Assembly: GCA_021292165.1 (NCBI GenBank)
Contig: CM037880.1
Coordinates: forward strand, 145,220,599 to 145,284,598
Origin: Shinisaurus crocodilurus
Lineage: Eukaryota; Chordata; Lepidosauria; Squamata; Shinisauridae
Direction: 5' to 3'
Length of the DNA: 64,000 bases
The position numbers were made by a program, and so were the translations under genes. Below, in pieces: positions 33,602 to 45,102 of this stretch; the first letter of the stretch is position 1; each line of letters begins with the position of its first letter. The notes beneath the pieces are model-generated. The model had not been told where the DNA came from and did no database searches. It worked only from the letters and a program-made list of their open reading frames with translations.

Positions 33602-33842
33602 GAGGTGTTCAGTGGGCTTACTCCCAGGTAAGTGTGCATAGGATTTAAGGCCTACAGTGCAATCCTACACATATTTAGTAAGAAGTAAGTCCCACTAAGT
33701 TCAATGGGACATACTCCCTAGTAAGTGCATTTAGGGATATGCTCTCATAGTGCAATTCTATGCATGTCTATTCAGAAGTAAGTCCTATTGAGTTCAGTGG
33801 GGCTTACTACCAGGTAGGTGTGCAAAGGATTGCAGCTTTAAT
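33602..33842. mobile_element. Cluster of three 'aagtaagtccca' palindromic MITE units
   Basis: Three related units lie end to end: a half unit ('cagtgggcttactcccagg' and 'gtgtgcataggattta'), a unit at about 33657-33730 ('gtgcaatcctacacat', 'aagtaagtcccactaag'), and one at about 33752-33838 ('gtgcaattctatgcatg', 'aagtaagtcctattgag', 'ggcttactaccagg'). They arose by repeated insertion next to or into one another, or by tandem duplication. Confidence 0.8.
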
Positions 33843-33964
33843 GTCCAATTTGCACCTGTTCTGTCGTTTACATAGGATCTGTTCCCCTTGATCATTTAAG
33901 ATTATTGCTAGCAAGTGATGACATATTAGTATAGCATAGACAGGCATGTGAATGAGGTCTTGAT

Positions 33965-34066
33965 AATATGTCCTGTAATGCAGAAAGCAAATGTTAGATT
34001 GGAATAACTGACAGCAAAACCAGAACAACATCCCTGGTATGGCCAGTACAACATCATGGCTGACAC
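33965..34066. repeat. Interspersed repeat of unknown class, copy 2
   Basis: Parallel to 30010-30118 (see there). It abuts the hAT-like MITE at 34069. Confidence 0.4.
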
Positions 34067-34068
34067 AG

Positions 34069-34495
34069 AGTGATGTACCGACGTTGTAAAATCCATTCTG
34101 TCTCCATTTTGCAGATTGTCAGGCACCTTTTGTTCCATTATCCACTAGTTGACAGAATCAGGTTCTGTGCAAATTCGCACCTGCACAAATTTGCACTCCT
34201 AAAAATGCTCAAATCCCTCCAAAATAGGCAAATCCCAGAAAAAATGTGTATCATTACACTTTAGCCTATGGGGGAAATGTCAGTGTTTTTGGTCAGTGGT
34301 TTTTTTTTAAAAAAATTCATCTTTTTCTGCAACTAAATTTGTGTAAAATTATGGAAAGTTAAAAAAAAAAAAACAACAGTCTGCAGGTCCACGGAATCCA
34401 ATACTCTGGTTTCTCTTCTCCACGGAATCCACAGATCAGATTCTTAGAAATTGGAACTCATTTGAGTCCGTTGCAGATTTTTCCAACATCCCTAT
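34069..34495 (-). mobile_element. hAT-like MITE, 'agggatgtcgg' family, copy 2
   Basis: Inverted relative to 20299-20715. The right end 'tttttccaacatcccta' is the reverse complement of the terminal repeat, and 'cagattgtcaggcacc', 'agcctatgggggaaatg' and 'gattcttagaaattgg' align in order. Non-coding. Confidence 0.8.
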
Positions 34496-34699
34496 AAAAT
34501 TGCACTGGGAAAGAAGTGGGGTGATTCCTTGACCCATGTCTCTGTTGGCCGATCTCCTGGTCAGTGCTGATCTGCTGGGTCAGGTTTCTTAATTATATTT
34601 TTTGTACTTCTCCAAACGTTTTGATGTTGCTTCTTTAAACTTGAAAACAAAACAATCTTCCCTCGGCGGTCCGCTGCTTGGCCCAACTTCCCACACTTA

Positions 34700-35090
34700 G
34701 TGGATAAGCCAAGAGAAGGATGCCATGATGGCTTTGGAACTTATGAAAGCACATGCCACAATAAACCTGCTAGTACAGCAAGCACTTTTGGCCACAACAT
34801 TTGTATCTATAAATACAACAGACCCGGAAATAAGAAGCTACTAGCTAAAACCACAAGCAGGTCCTGGCATAGTTGGAAAGTGCAGAAGAGTCACTGAGGT
34901 ACAGTCCATTTATTCAGATTTATTCAAGGTTGTGCCAGGCACAACCTTGCTAGAAATTAGGATTACAGTAAGAGTTTGCTGAGAAATCAAGCTAGGAAAG
35001 GAATCAATGTCATTTTGGCTCTAAAAGTTTGTTAAAAGCATTTTCCAGCTAGTTCTTGACACTGCTAATCATGCTTCCCTACTAGTCACG
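34700..35090 (+). other. Uncertain retroelement remnant upstream of the integrase fragment
   Basis: A plus-strand frame from about 34708 reads in part 'EKDAMMALELMKAHATIN' and, after a stop, 'VTEVQSIYSDLFKVVPG', the latter reminiscent of the start of a Ty3/gypsy reverse transcriptase. The match is short. Its position just upstream of a gypsy integrase fragment makes a common origin plausible but not shown. Confidence 0.3.
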
Positions 35091-35149
35091 TGGCTAGAAA
35101 CTATAATTGCTGGTTGGCCAAAAGAAAAATGTTTGTGTCTGCCACGGTG

Positions 35150-35380
35150 ATAGAGCTCTAGCTATTCCATGAGGAACTAACAATTATTGATGATCTGATC
35201 TTTAAAGGTGAAAGACTTGTAGCACCACAATCACTGAGGTCTGAAATGACAAAGATCATTCATTCAGGACACACAGGAGCAGAGGAGTGAAAGCACAGGG
35301 TCAGATAATTTTGCTGTTTTGGCCTGGTGTAAATGCAAGGAGTGTGCTGTGCATCAGATCTGGACAAATGCCACGTCCTG
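35150..35380 (+). pseudogene. Ty3/gypsy integrase N-terminal zinc-binding domain fragment
   Basis: The frame starting at about 35168 reads 'HEELTIIDDLIFKGERLVAP' and then 'LRSEMTKIIHSGHTGAEE'. This is the pattern of Ty3/gypsy integrase N-termini: 'R.EL...DGLL.KG.R.V.P' followed by the H-x3-H zinc ligands ('HSGH'). An in-frame stop follows 'GAEE'. In another frame 'CKECAVHQIW' near 35335 fits the paired cysteines. The fragment has stops and at least one frameshift. No reverse transcriptase, RNase H or integrase catalytic core is legible, and no LTRs were found. It is a dead fossil. Confidence 0.75.
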
Positions 35381-35519
35381 AGTGGAGTTAAGCAGTTTGG
35401 GATTCATCTGAAGCACAGCAAAGGTTCTCTGAATTGCTCCAGAACTAGTCTGCATCCTCCCGAAGTTTTGTGATAAACATTTGAAGGATACACAGTGTTT
35501 CTCCAAAAAAATGAGATGG

Positions 35520-35531
35520 GGGGGGGGGTTG
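35520..35531. repeat. G homopolymer
   Basis: A run of about 12 G within otherwise unique sequence. Confidence 0.9.
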
Positions 35532-35599
35532 TAGTTTGTGACTGTCAGCTCTAGCTTCCAACTGAGGAATAACTTTACCAGGGCTCTCCTTTTGATTTC

Positions 35600-37380
35600 C
35601 AATTACAGTATACTGCTCTGGAACTTGTAGAAGGAGCTTATCAGAGGTGCCTGCTTGGTTTCACTGCATTTTGTACCTGTGTGTCTATGGAAGCAGAAGC
35701 AGAAGCAGCAGCAACACTCCAGAAATAAAAGCCAGCACTAAATGGGAGTTCCCTGTACTGATGACTGCCTCTTCAGAGGGTGCCTGCTGCTGCTGCTTTC
35801 TCCCCAACCAGATATGTGGAGCTACACCGAGTCACCACAACCTGAGTTAAATTCCCGCACAATTTAGTCAGTGGGGAGGCATGAAAATGTGGGTTTCCAT
35901 AATTAGATTCTGATATGTTCCCAGGTTGAATCTGGTGGCTTCTGAAATGGTCTGAGCCCAGATCAGGCAGTTTTGCAAACAGCTGAATTAGGGTCAAAAC
36001 TGAATTTTGTGGTCGGTGCACAACCCTCATAAATGCACATGTCTCAGTCATTCTAGAATCTTCAAGTAGTTTGCAGCTTCATAGGATAAGCCCGAAGAAA
36101 GTTAGAAGCCTGTGACCTGTAAGCCAATTCAAACTTTACAAAGAACGAGGGGGGAAAAATTCCCCATTTCTTCTGTAGGGTCCAAAATGAGGTTCAGAGA
36201 TTTCATCCATGGTGAGAGCTATGAACTCTAGAATTCAACCAGCTCATTTGCCAGACGCTGGATCGATAAGTCTACACATAGCGAGAGCAATTAGAAAGCA
36301 AGAGTGCAAGTATTGTTTTCACTGCCGCTTTGCCATGTGTTAACTGTTTTTCTCGCAGAGCTTGATCCACAGTACAAAAATTCACAGTGGTACTGGAAAG
36401 CTGACAGCTAGTGAGGCAAAATCTCCAGGTCTGGTCAAAGGAATCAGCTGTGGTGTACATAGAGGTGGCCACTACCACAAGGAAGGGTTGGTGCCTGAAT
36501 GAGTAAGTGGGAGATGCTAGAACAAGTGGAATGCTAGTAACACCTCCCCTAGCAAATGTTCAGTCAAACAGAAAAAAAAACAGGTTTGCACAATCATGGA
36601 TAGGGAAATAAACCACGGGGGCTTATTTCCCCTGCTGCACATGCCAGTCACGCCTATCATTTTAGAAATTAAGCACCACCCTTGTCTTTATCTTTATCTT
36701 TTCAGATTGGCACTTTTCCATGTCTGGCTGCCGAAACCCTGAGAAATATAGATGCTGACTGAATAATGTACATGATGCTGTCAAGCATCCTAACTTGCTG
36801 GCAGTAATATTACTATTATTTATTATTTACATATTTAATGACCTTATTGCTATTATGCGCAGTTAGCCCGACTAATTGTAATGCAATAAACATAATTTAC
36901 AAGTATATACATAATCAGCCCTTAGTGGCAATACCTGAAGCAGCTGCGGATTTTCTACCACAGTCCCTTTAAAAGTGATATCATCATGATATGTGTCTGT
37001 TTTGATCATCGTATGCATCAAGTGACCTACATAGAATCATTTTTGTCTTCTTTAATGAGAAGTGATCAAAGCTATAATTAGGGTATGATTATCTTGTTTT
37101 GAACTGAAGATTGCAGGGGGGGTGGAAGTAAAATCCCACGTACAGAAGGTATTTGCAAAGAAAGACAGCTGCTCTGACTGCTTACTGCTTCTTCATCTAT
37201 TTTTTTCTCTCCCAGAGATAGGCTGCTTTGGATACTTCCACACTTCCAAAACCATAATGTTAGTTTAATCTTTGCAGCCCTAAGCAGCTTGCTCCCTACA
37301 TTCACTTCGGAGTTATGTATATTGTCAAAATTTAGGCACCAGAATTTCAATGGATATAAGCAGATGAACTATTTTCAGGA
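35600..37380. other. Unique DNA
   Basis: A 'gcagaagcagaagcagcagc' patch sits near 35692. No recognised repeat family or gene. Confidence 0.4.
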
Positions 37381-37386
37381 CTGAAA

Positions 37387-37475
37387 GCAGAGACAGCCCA
37401 ATCGTATGCACATTTACTCAGAAGTAAACCAGTCACACTGGGGCTGACTCCCAGGTAAGTATAGGATTATTGCCT
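37387..37475. mobile_element. Palindromic MITE, 'aagtaagtccca' type
   Basis: 'cagcccaatcgtatgcac', 'actcagaagtaaaccagtc', 'ggggctgactcccagg' and 'gtataggattattgcc' follow the family order. Degraded but recognisable. Confidence 0.75.
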
Positions 37476-37805
37476 TAAAGATCAACCTGAGGCTGTTCTC
37501 AAACTCTATTTATATGAATGAGCTTTTCCTAGTTCTTTCTGCCTCACTCACTGTACTGGCCATTCTGGGTCATACACAGAATGTGTATGTGTATGTGTGT
37601 ATATGTATGTGTTTTCAGATGGAACTTGGAACTTTACCCAGGAAAAATAACCGTGGCTGTTCTGATATCTAACAGAGGTAAATAAAGAACCTTTTATTTT
37701 ACCAGGAGCTGTTGTCTTTTAATTCACTTCTGCTTGGCCTCTTTGAAATGTAAACCACTTAAGTGAGCTCAGGATTTGTTACCTAAGATAACTGACCATG
37801 TAAAA

Positions 37806-37930
37806 CAGGGGTGGGGGTTCCAGATGTTGTTGGATTGCAACTCCCATCAGCCCCAGCCAGCAAAGTCAATGAGGAAGGATGATAGCATCTGCTGTTCAAC
37901 ATTTGGAGGGCCACAACTTGCCCACCCCTG
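37806..37930. mobile_element. Palindromic hAT MITE with perfect 8-bp target duplication
   Basis: The 125-bp element runs from 'caggggtgggggttcc' to 'cttgcccacccctg', flanked on both sides by 'atgtaaaa' (37798-37805 and 37931-37938). The perfect octamer and the 'caggggtggg' ends identify hAT. The interior is the 'gcaactcccatcagcccc' type. This copy proves the superfamily of the whole group. Confidence 0.93.
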
Positions 37931-38618
37931 ATGTAAAACCAGCCTTACAAGGATTGGGATGGTTGACTTCCTGACAATGACAATAATATGAAATTTTAGT
38001 TTTAGTAAATCAACATCTTAAAAAAGAAAACCCCAAAAAACAAAACCCAAGACCACATTTTGTCAATAATATTAAATGAAAAAGGAGTGAAGAAAAAAAT
38101 GGCTTGAGGACACAATACTATATTTCAGCTGTTTTCTATTAAATATGCTACTGCTTAATAATTATCTTTATGTGTGAAAAGGTTTGACCACCTTTATTCA
38201 AACATCAATATTTCTACCTATTAGACATGGATATAACTAGCACTGAATAAGGTTGGACTGTTTAAGCATTAGTGTAATGATGTCAGTACTGCAATTTTAT
38301 CACAATGATGCTATAGCTATTGATTACAGATAATCATCTGAGTTTTAGAGCTATGATTTTCATAAGGGCAATAGTTGGCTTCATCTTCAGGGAGGAAAAG
38401 GTAATACATTTCAAGAGAGATACATTCTGGCACTCTATATTCAAAGTAAAATACTATATCCTCTAATTAGGGTTACGGCCCTCTAGTTAGGGGCATAACT
38501 TTTTGACTCTGGCATGACACGGATTCTGTAAATGTCATTGTAGAGCTTACAGACAGAATCTCCAAAGACCCCCGAAGTTTTTAGCTGTTGTTGTTCTTGT
38601 TGTTTTTAAGGACTAGAT

Positions 38619-38763
38619 CATCCTTCCACAACCTTGTGCCCATCATCTCCTGGTGATGTTTTAGAGTTCAACTCTCATCAGCCCCAGCCAGCATGGTCAA
38701 GGGTCAGGAATCCTGGGTGTTGTCATCCAAAACATCTAGAAGGCATTAGGTTGGGGAAGGCTG
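38619..38763. mobile_element. Palindromic hAT MITE, copy 5
   Basis: Arms 'gatgttttagagttcaac' and 'gtcatccaaaacatctag' are inverted. Flanking octamers 'gactagat' (38611-38618) and 'gattagac' (38764-38771) match at six of eight positions. Confidence 0.83.
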
Positions 38764-38930
38764 GATTAGACAAATATGTTACAGTGAGCACAGGACTGGC
38801 TTAGCCCCTGCCTTCAGAAAGAAGATCCTGCTCAGGCATTCAGATGAATGCATGAAGGCACCATTGTGTAAGCTGTGCACATGCACCACCCCTGCCCCCA
38901 ATGGCCATGTGTATTCTATGCCCACCCCCA

Positions 38931-38931
<1 letters not shown>

Positions 38932-38970
<39 letters not shown>
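38932..38970. repeat. (CA)n microsatellite
   Basis: About 19 uninterrupted CA units. Confidence 0.95.
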
Positions 38971-38973
<3 letters not shown>

Positions 38974-38974
38974 C

Positions 38975-40595
38975 TCCACCCCATCCACAGCCAACCTTTG
39001 TACGTTTACTACAGGGTTCTGAAGATAGATTTTAAGTGTGTATAGCTAAATGTGCTTAAAAGCCTCTTCCCACAATCGAGAACTCTGCATTATCAGGGTA
39101 CCCACGCATGGGGAGGTATCTAAGTATGTTGAGCAACATGCACTTGGAATCTCCCTTCAGACCTACATGCCAAATGTGTGATGGTTGGAATGAGGGGGGG
39201 CGCAGGGAGCATGCTTGGGGGCAATTAATTTAGATGAATTGTATTAGCTTCAACAGTTTAGCTTACCGGGCATGTGAACACAAAATAAACACCAATGTAT
39301 ATCAAGGCTTATCAAGAAATAGACATAGAACTGCAAAGTCACCACATCAGCAGCTCATGCAAATCTTTCCTTACACTGGGAATCATTGATTCCCAGTGGA
39401 AGATGCCCAGTTTACTGAGTGGGATGTAAACTAGGACTTCTTGCATTGACTGCCTCGTACATGGGACAACATGAGTTTGCAGCCATCTTTTCATTGCTGG
39501 AGAAACAATGAACAACGGGTAATCAAACACTTATCACGGTACTTTGAAACAGTACAATCTATTTCAAAGTAGAAAGTGTCTGTGGCATGTCAAGATGGGC
39601 TAAATGAAATTGAAGCCAACTTCTTAATGGGCCAAGGTAGTGGCAGAACATAAATGTATTCCCTGTATGATAAACTCAACATGGGCAGGAAATTGCGTTA
39701 ACTGACCCCATTCTCCTTGCAGCCAGAGGAATGCAACAGTCGAATCCTTCTGGATTCATGTCACACCCAATGAAAATTCTCCTTTGGGATGCTTGTTTAA
39801 TTAAAATATCCTGAATGCCAACATCAAAACTTGGCCAGAAGCCTTAAAGAGAAACCTCGGATTTAATAAAGAAGGTGGAATAACAGCACAGCCACTGAGA
39901 ATTTCTTCGCGTGGGTGGCTTTTATGCTCCTTTATAAGGAATCTAATAAAGCCTCAGAGCTGTTCTGTTCTTTCTAGTTACAAAGTTTATGGCACTGAAT
40001 CAAATGCAGGCCTTAGAATCGGCATTCAGATTTTTTTTTTTTCACATGGCTTCCTTTTAAACTTTTACACGTTAGAGTATAATGATGTGATAAAATGACA
40101 ATTTCAGGTTTATCTTTTATGTTCCCTTTCTCACTAATGCAGTGGAAAATTGTGGAAAATATAAACTTATTGGATATTGTTATTGCCTCAAGCAATAAGA
40201 TCAAAGTAAGGAGAGACTGGTCAGTTTCTTCTTCCAATTCTAGGACATCCTTTGCTTGTATCTTCATTATGTACTAGTGTGAGCAATAGGGCCATAGTGA
40301 GGTTCATCAGGCAAGGCTATGGAATGGAGTCGTTCCATTAGACTTGGGGGCAGGAATTTCAGGATATGCCAGTCATGGGATCATAGGAGTGCCAAGTCTT
40401 GCCTGTCAGAAACAAGAGGCCTAGCTCTCACTGAGTTGGTAAACCTGTGGTAGGGCTTTACCATTTCAGACTGCAGGTAGGACTCACATGATGGAAAGGT
40501 CTACTATGCATCCAAAAAGTTCCCTGCACACAGAGAATGTCATATAGATGTCAGCAGGGAAGGTTCTAGCCTAACCTAGTTTTTCAAATGTTGAT
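38975..40595. other. Repeat-poor DNA, possible conserved non-coding block at 39710-39990
   Basis: No repeat family recognised. The block 39710-39990 has mixed composition and several short A/T-rich motifs ('tgtttaattaaaatatcc') typical of homeodomain-type sites. No usable ORF. Conservation is not testable here. Confidence 0.3.
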
Positions 40596-40599
40596 ATAG

Positions 40600-40925
40600 C
40601 AGGGGTGGGGGATGTCTTCCATCCTGAAGGTCAAATTCAATTCCAGAGAAGCTCTCAGAGGCCACATTCCAGTGGCGGGCAGGACCAAAGGCAAACGGGG
40701 AAAGAGCCAGAATGCCAAAAAATACCAGCATATTTTAGCTTAAAGCTCTTACTACCAGTAACTCAGCCTTTGGAGAGGCATTTTTGACCTTTCAGAATAG
40801 GGGAGGAAATGGTGCAAAAGCTGGGAAACCACCAAACGATGTGTGGTTGGGAGAAAGGGGGTGTGGCCGGGAAAAGGAGTGTGGCCGGATTTGGCTAGTG
40901 GGCCTGAGCTGCTCCACCCCAGGGA
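40600..40925 (+). mobile_element. hAT-like MITE, 'caggggtg' ends, copy 2
   Basis: Starts 'caggggtgggggatgtc' and aligns in inverted orientation with 9220-9550 (see there for shared blocks). The right end is worn, so it is approximate. Confidence 0.75.
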
Positions 40926-40929
40926 TATA

Positions 40930-42720
40930 TCCCCATATCCCAGGGGTGGTGTCAGGAGCTGAACCCCCTTCGGCCTTACCTCCCTGCACTCCATTGCTTC
41001 TCACACTTTCTCCCACCCCAGGATATACCAATAATGGAATGAGGCTGGGAGAAAAGTTCCTGGGGTGGTGAATCACAGGGTGCTAAACTGAAGTGAGGGG
41101 TTCAAGCATTCCTTACCCCACCCCTTACCCTGCTTTAGACATGAACAGGCCAGACATGAATAAAAGATGCAGTTACCGCTATCATGTGTACCTCGAAGAA
41201 TTTGGTTAGAAGGGCGTATTGGAACAGCCCATCAAAATCAGAGAATGTCTCCATGCATGGAAGCGTGAGAACAGAATGTGTGAAAACTAGGGAGGATGAC
41301 TGGGGAAGAGCATCAAGGCATCCAGGAAAGGGAACTTTGCAGGGCTGGATCAGGCAGGGGGCAGTAAGTCTCAGAACCATGAATGCAGAGAGCCGGACTG
41401 CAGAGGCATGAACCTACTCTTCATCAGGCAGAGGCCTAGAGAAGACCTGAAATCACTTAGAGTCACCCAGTTGTCAATGGGGTGCTAGGACTAGAACTAA
41501 ACAAAAAGCCTGAGTAGGAGATCTGCCTGAACAAACTGGAGTAGCTGTCCATAACAGATTCTAGACTAGATTACTAATAAATACTCTTTCTAACCATTCC
41601 CAGATTCTTTATGCAATGGGACTATGTCCTTCTTCAAACAAAGTCCTCAGGGCACATCCACACACAGTTTTTTTTTTTCTTTAGGGCTGGGTAAAGAGAT
41701 TCAGTAAACTGAATGCCTCAAATACACAGTTTCTGTACTGACCCTTGCAGAATGATCCCAACATGGAGGACCAGGGCACCATAAGCTCACAGAGCCCAAA
41801 CTGAGGCATCTTTCAGACCCCTGTGCACCTGTTATTTCCTTTTTAATCCCATGCCACTTTCCGCAGTTTCAAATTAACAGTATAGTACCAAAACAACAGC
41901 TTGGGAAGCTCCCATATTGTGGACATGTCCTTAGCGTTGTGAAATGTTGAGCCTTTTCTATATGAGATGTTAATGGAGGCTTTCTAACTATATAGGTTAG
42001 TTAAAACTTCAAATTGTCATAACTGTTAGGCCGTTGCTGCTCAAGTGGCATTCATCGGCTAGAGGCAAATGGTATCTCTCATTGGGAAGTTGAGAACTTG
42101 CAGGTTATCATTTTGATTAGCTCCTATAGGCAACTGGTGGTTCCCATAATTGCCTCCACAAGTCTAAAATGAATATACTCTTTTTTTTCTGACAAGAAAA
42201 ACGTAGGAATATATGCCTACTGGAAACTTTAGGTTCCTATAATGCCATGGAGATCAAATTAAAAAGGAGAGAGAGAGAGAAAAGGGGGAAAAAGCCTGTT
42301 GCTATAGTATTCTATTAATTAAACATTAAGAAAATGTATGGCATTGACAGGTTTGGTGGTTGGCTGCTGGCTGTTGGGTAGAAAAAAGTCATTTTATATG
42401 CATTCCATATAATTCAGTGACAATTAAGAAGTTGGGTCTTTAAAATATTAGTGTAAATTACTCAGTGTAATTTGTCCAATGACTTACGTATTATTTTCCC
42501 CTAGTTGTTGTTTGAAACTATTTATGCCATGTTTGATGTTAGGAAAGAACAGTTAAATGAATTTCTACAATTCTACTGAAATGTGTACAGGCCTAAGCTG
42601 GAGGAAAAGTTCAGAGAGAAATGTGAATGAATATTTTAGATTAGATCCAACAGGCTCTTGCATTGACCAAAGCTTTTCAAATTTAGGAGATTCAAACTTA
42701 GTTTCAAAGAAACTTGTTCC
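40930..42720. other. Mostly unique DNA, possible conserved non-coding block at 42290-42540
   Basis: No repeat family recognised beyond homopolymers. The block 42290-42540 is AT-rich, without ORFs, and compositionally even. The sequence at 41660-41690 contains a T run. Confidence 0.3.
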
Positions 42721-42726
42721 TTAACA

Positions 42727-42845
42727 AATGTGCTTAGGATTGCATGTGAACAATGTAATCCTAGGTAGGTCTACTCAAAGGTAAGTCTCATTGAATTCAA
42801 TGGGGCTTACTTCCAGGTAAGTGGATATAGGATTGAAGCCTTTCA
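42727..42845. mobile_element. Palindromic MITE, 'aagtaagtccca' type, longer copy
   Basis: Begins with an extra 'cttaggattgcatg' arm, then 'tgtaatcctagg', 'aaggtaagtctcattgaat', 'caatggggcttacttcc' and 'gtggatataggattg'. This may be one unit inserted into another. Confidence 0.8.
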
Positions 42846-42849
42846 GTCA

Positions 42850-43850
42850 CATCTGAAAATCACTGACACATTTTGTTAGTCAGAAACACTGGCACATCTA
42901 TGAACCAAAGAAAATAATTTGGATATTATTGAATGATGAATCAAATGACCAAATTCTGTATCAGGTAAAAACACACTTCTAAGAGATCAATGAGATGAAC
43001 TTTCCCAAAATGTGCTTTAATTCTGATTTCTCATCCACAATGTTTTACCCTAGCCCACATACTTTTGTAATGTGCCATGTGTTAATAAGGCACATCAGTT
43101 GTATCATTTCAATGGCCAGATCAGCCATAAAAAAAAAATGTAGATTGGAACTTTTGCTAAAATATAATATGATTCCACGATGGATTTCCAGTAAGATTTC
43201 CTGTTCATATTCTACCTACCTTTTAACATGAAAATGAGACCGGTCTTTAACGACACGTTCTTTAAGATAAAATTGTGTGTATGCTTTTCACTCATTTGCA
43301 GCATAAATGTTTGAGGTTCCTATAATATAAAATAAGACAACTTTTTTTTTTTAATTCTTCATGAATCAGCCCCTATATTTGAAACAAATCGTTGCTGGCA
43401 ACAAGGAATGACAGCCTGACAGCCTAGAAGGTTATTAATGGCAGTGGCAGCCTGCAAATCAAAAATCATGCCAGTGCATCTGTATGAATGGCAATTTGTG
43501 CTCCACTGAATAACCACAAAGCCCTTGCTCCTCCCCGCCCCCGCAACACTGGAGCAATTGGTGGAGAGAGGAGGAATCATAAATATAAAATGCTACCCCA
43601 ATGGGAAAAATGGCCTGAACACAATTGGTAAGTTGGGAGAACAAGAATATGCAAACATTTGCTAAATCTCCCTAAGCCTATTGACGGTTGTATTGTATAC
43701 ATAGTTGAATTCTAAGACTGTAGTACTGACAAAAGGAAAGAAAAAAAAAACATTTCTGTTGCACTTGTTGTTTACCCTTCGTGTAGTACAGGGCTAGGCA
43801 ACTTGTTATTTACTTTCACCTGTAATCCACTGTATGCAAAGAGCAGGAAA
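42850..43850. other. Unique DNA
   Basis: No recognised repeat family or gene. Confidence 0.4.
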
Positions 43851-43856
43851 CAGCAG

Positions 43857-44227
43857 CCCAGTTTGGATGTAATGGGAACAAGCCTGTTTGAGCCTTGGAC
43901 TCGTGCTCTCTCCTCTCCTCCTCTAGTGTGGCCATGAACAGGAGATTGGAAACATGTGTTTCCCATTTAACACTAACCACAGTTTCTCGTTACATCAGAA
44001 AAGGACAAACTATGGTTAGTTTAAACTATGGTTTGTTGAAAAAAGCTAGGATCGAGCTGTGGCTTATGACCTTGACCTGTTTCAACATCTGAGAGCTTAA
44101 ACTAACCAAATTTAGTCCCAGTGTAACAAGATGCTCTGATTAGTGGATCAGACCAGGAAGTGGCTGTTTTAATCACCTCTTGTTTTTATAATGCTAAACT
44201 ATGATTTAGTATTGCATCCAAACTGGG
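43857..44227. mobile_element. MITE with 'cccagtttggatg' inverted ends
   Basis: The left end 'cccagtttggatgtaat' and right end 'attgcatccaaactggg' are inverted with one mismatch. Internal 'aaactatggttagtttaaac' and 'ctaaactatgatttag' carry repeated 'actatggtt' motifs. No target duplication found; the superfamily is undetermined. Confidence 0.7.
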
Positions 44228-44489
44228 TTAGTAAGTATTAGAGAAATGTAGAAAGAAAGAATTATGGACACTAAGAGTTCAGTTCATCTATTTTGGAGTG
44301 GATAAACAAAGCTGCAGCATTATAATCAGCATTTTTCAAGATCTTCAAACTCCTAACTGATCTAGCAGAGAATCACCTTACCAACATACTGCATTGTCTG
44401 TGATACGTTGCAACTATGGCTTGCACTCATTAGCACTCCCAACAAAATATATTGGCCATGCAATACAATATTTCTAAATAATTGAAAAG

Positions 44490-45087
44490 TAGGGATGCGT
44501 GAAAAAAATGTTTCGCTTTGTTTTTGACCAGAATTTATCCAGTTTGCACCTTCTAGAACTGAACGTGGACCCAGACATGATCTGTGGTCCAAAGTCTGTA
44601 CATTTCCAAACTTGTGATGTGACCCACAACAAAAACGTGTTTGAAAAATGTGTACATCTGAAAAATGCACACAATTGATGTGTACATCTGGGAGATGTGC
44701 ACGAAAATATACACAAATTTTCATGAAGATAAAAACAAAGCTCGCAAGATAATACAGGCAGTCCCTGAGTTAAAAATGTCCAACTTACAGGCAACCCATA
44801 CTTAAGAATGGACTTCTGGGTTCCCCAGCGCTACGTTGTTTACGTAGAGTGCATAATGTAGTATACTATGCAATTTGCGTAATTTACGCAATTTGCATAA
44901 ATGCCGATTTTAACGTATAGAACGCTATGCTGTTCCGACTTACATACAAATTCGACTTAAAGACATTCTTAAGAATGGAACTCGTTCGTAACCTGGGGAC
45001 TGCCTGTACAGACACATCAAAACAAGCTTCGAGGTAGAAATCAAAGAACTTCGACAAGTACAAGTTTTGCTTAGTCACACATCCTTA
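44490..45087. mobile_element. hAT-like MITE split by a TA-flanked MITE
   Basis: Ends 'tagggatgcgtg' and 'cacacatcctta' are inverted. Flanking octamers 'ttgaaaag' (44482-44489) and 'ttgataag' (45088-45095) match at seven of eight positions, which identifies a hAT insertion. Without the nested element at 44755-45006 the length is about 345 bp. Confidence 0.82.
44755..45006. mobile_element. TA-flanked MITE (Tc1/mariner/pogo-like), nested
   Basis: Ends 'caggcagtccctgagtta' and 'aacctggggactgcctg' are inverted and flanked by TA on each side (44753-44754 and 45007-45008), the Tc1/mariner pattern. The interior has 'acgttgtttacgtagagtgc', also found in the hAT-type MITEs at 10528 and 20853. A fragment of the same family is at 27380-27501. 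Confidence 0.83.
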
Positions 45088-45102
45088 TTGATAAGTGGTT
45101 AA

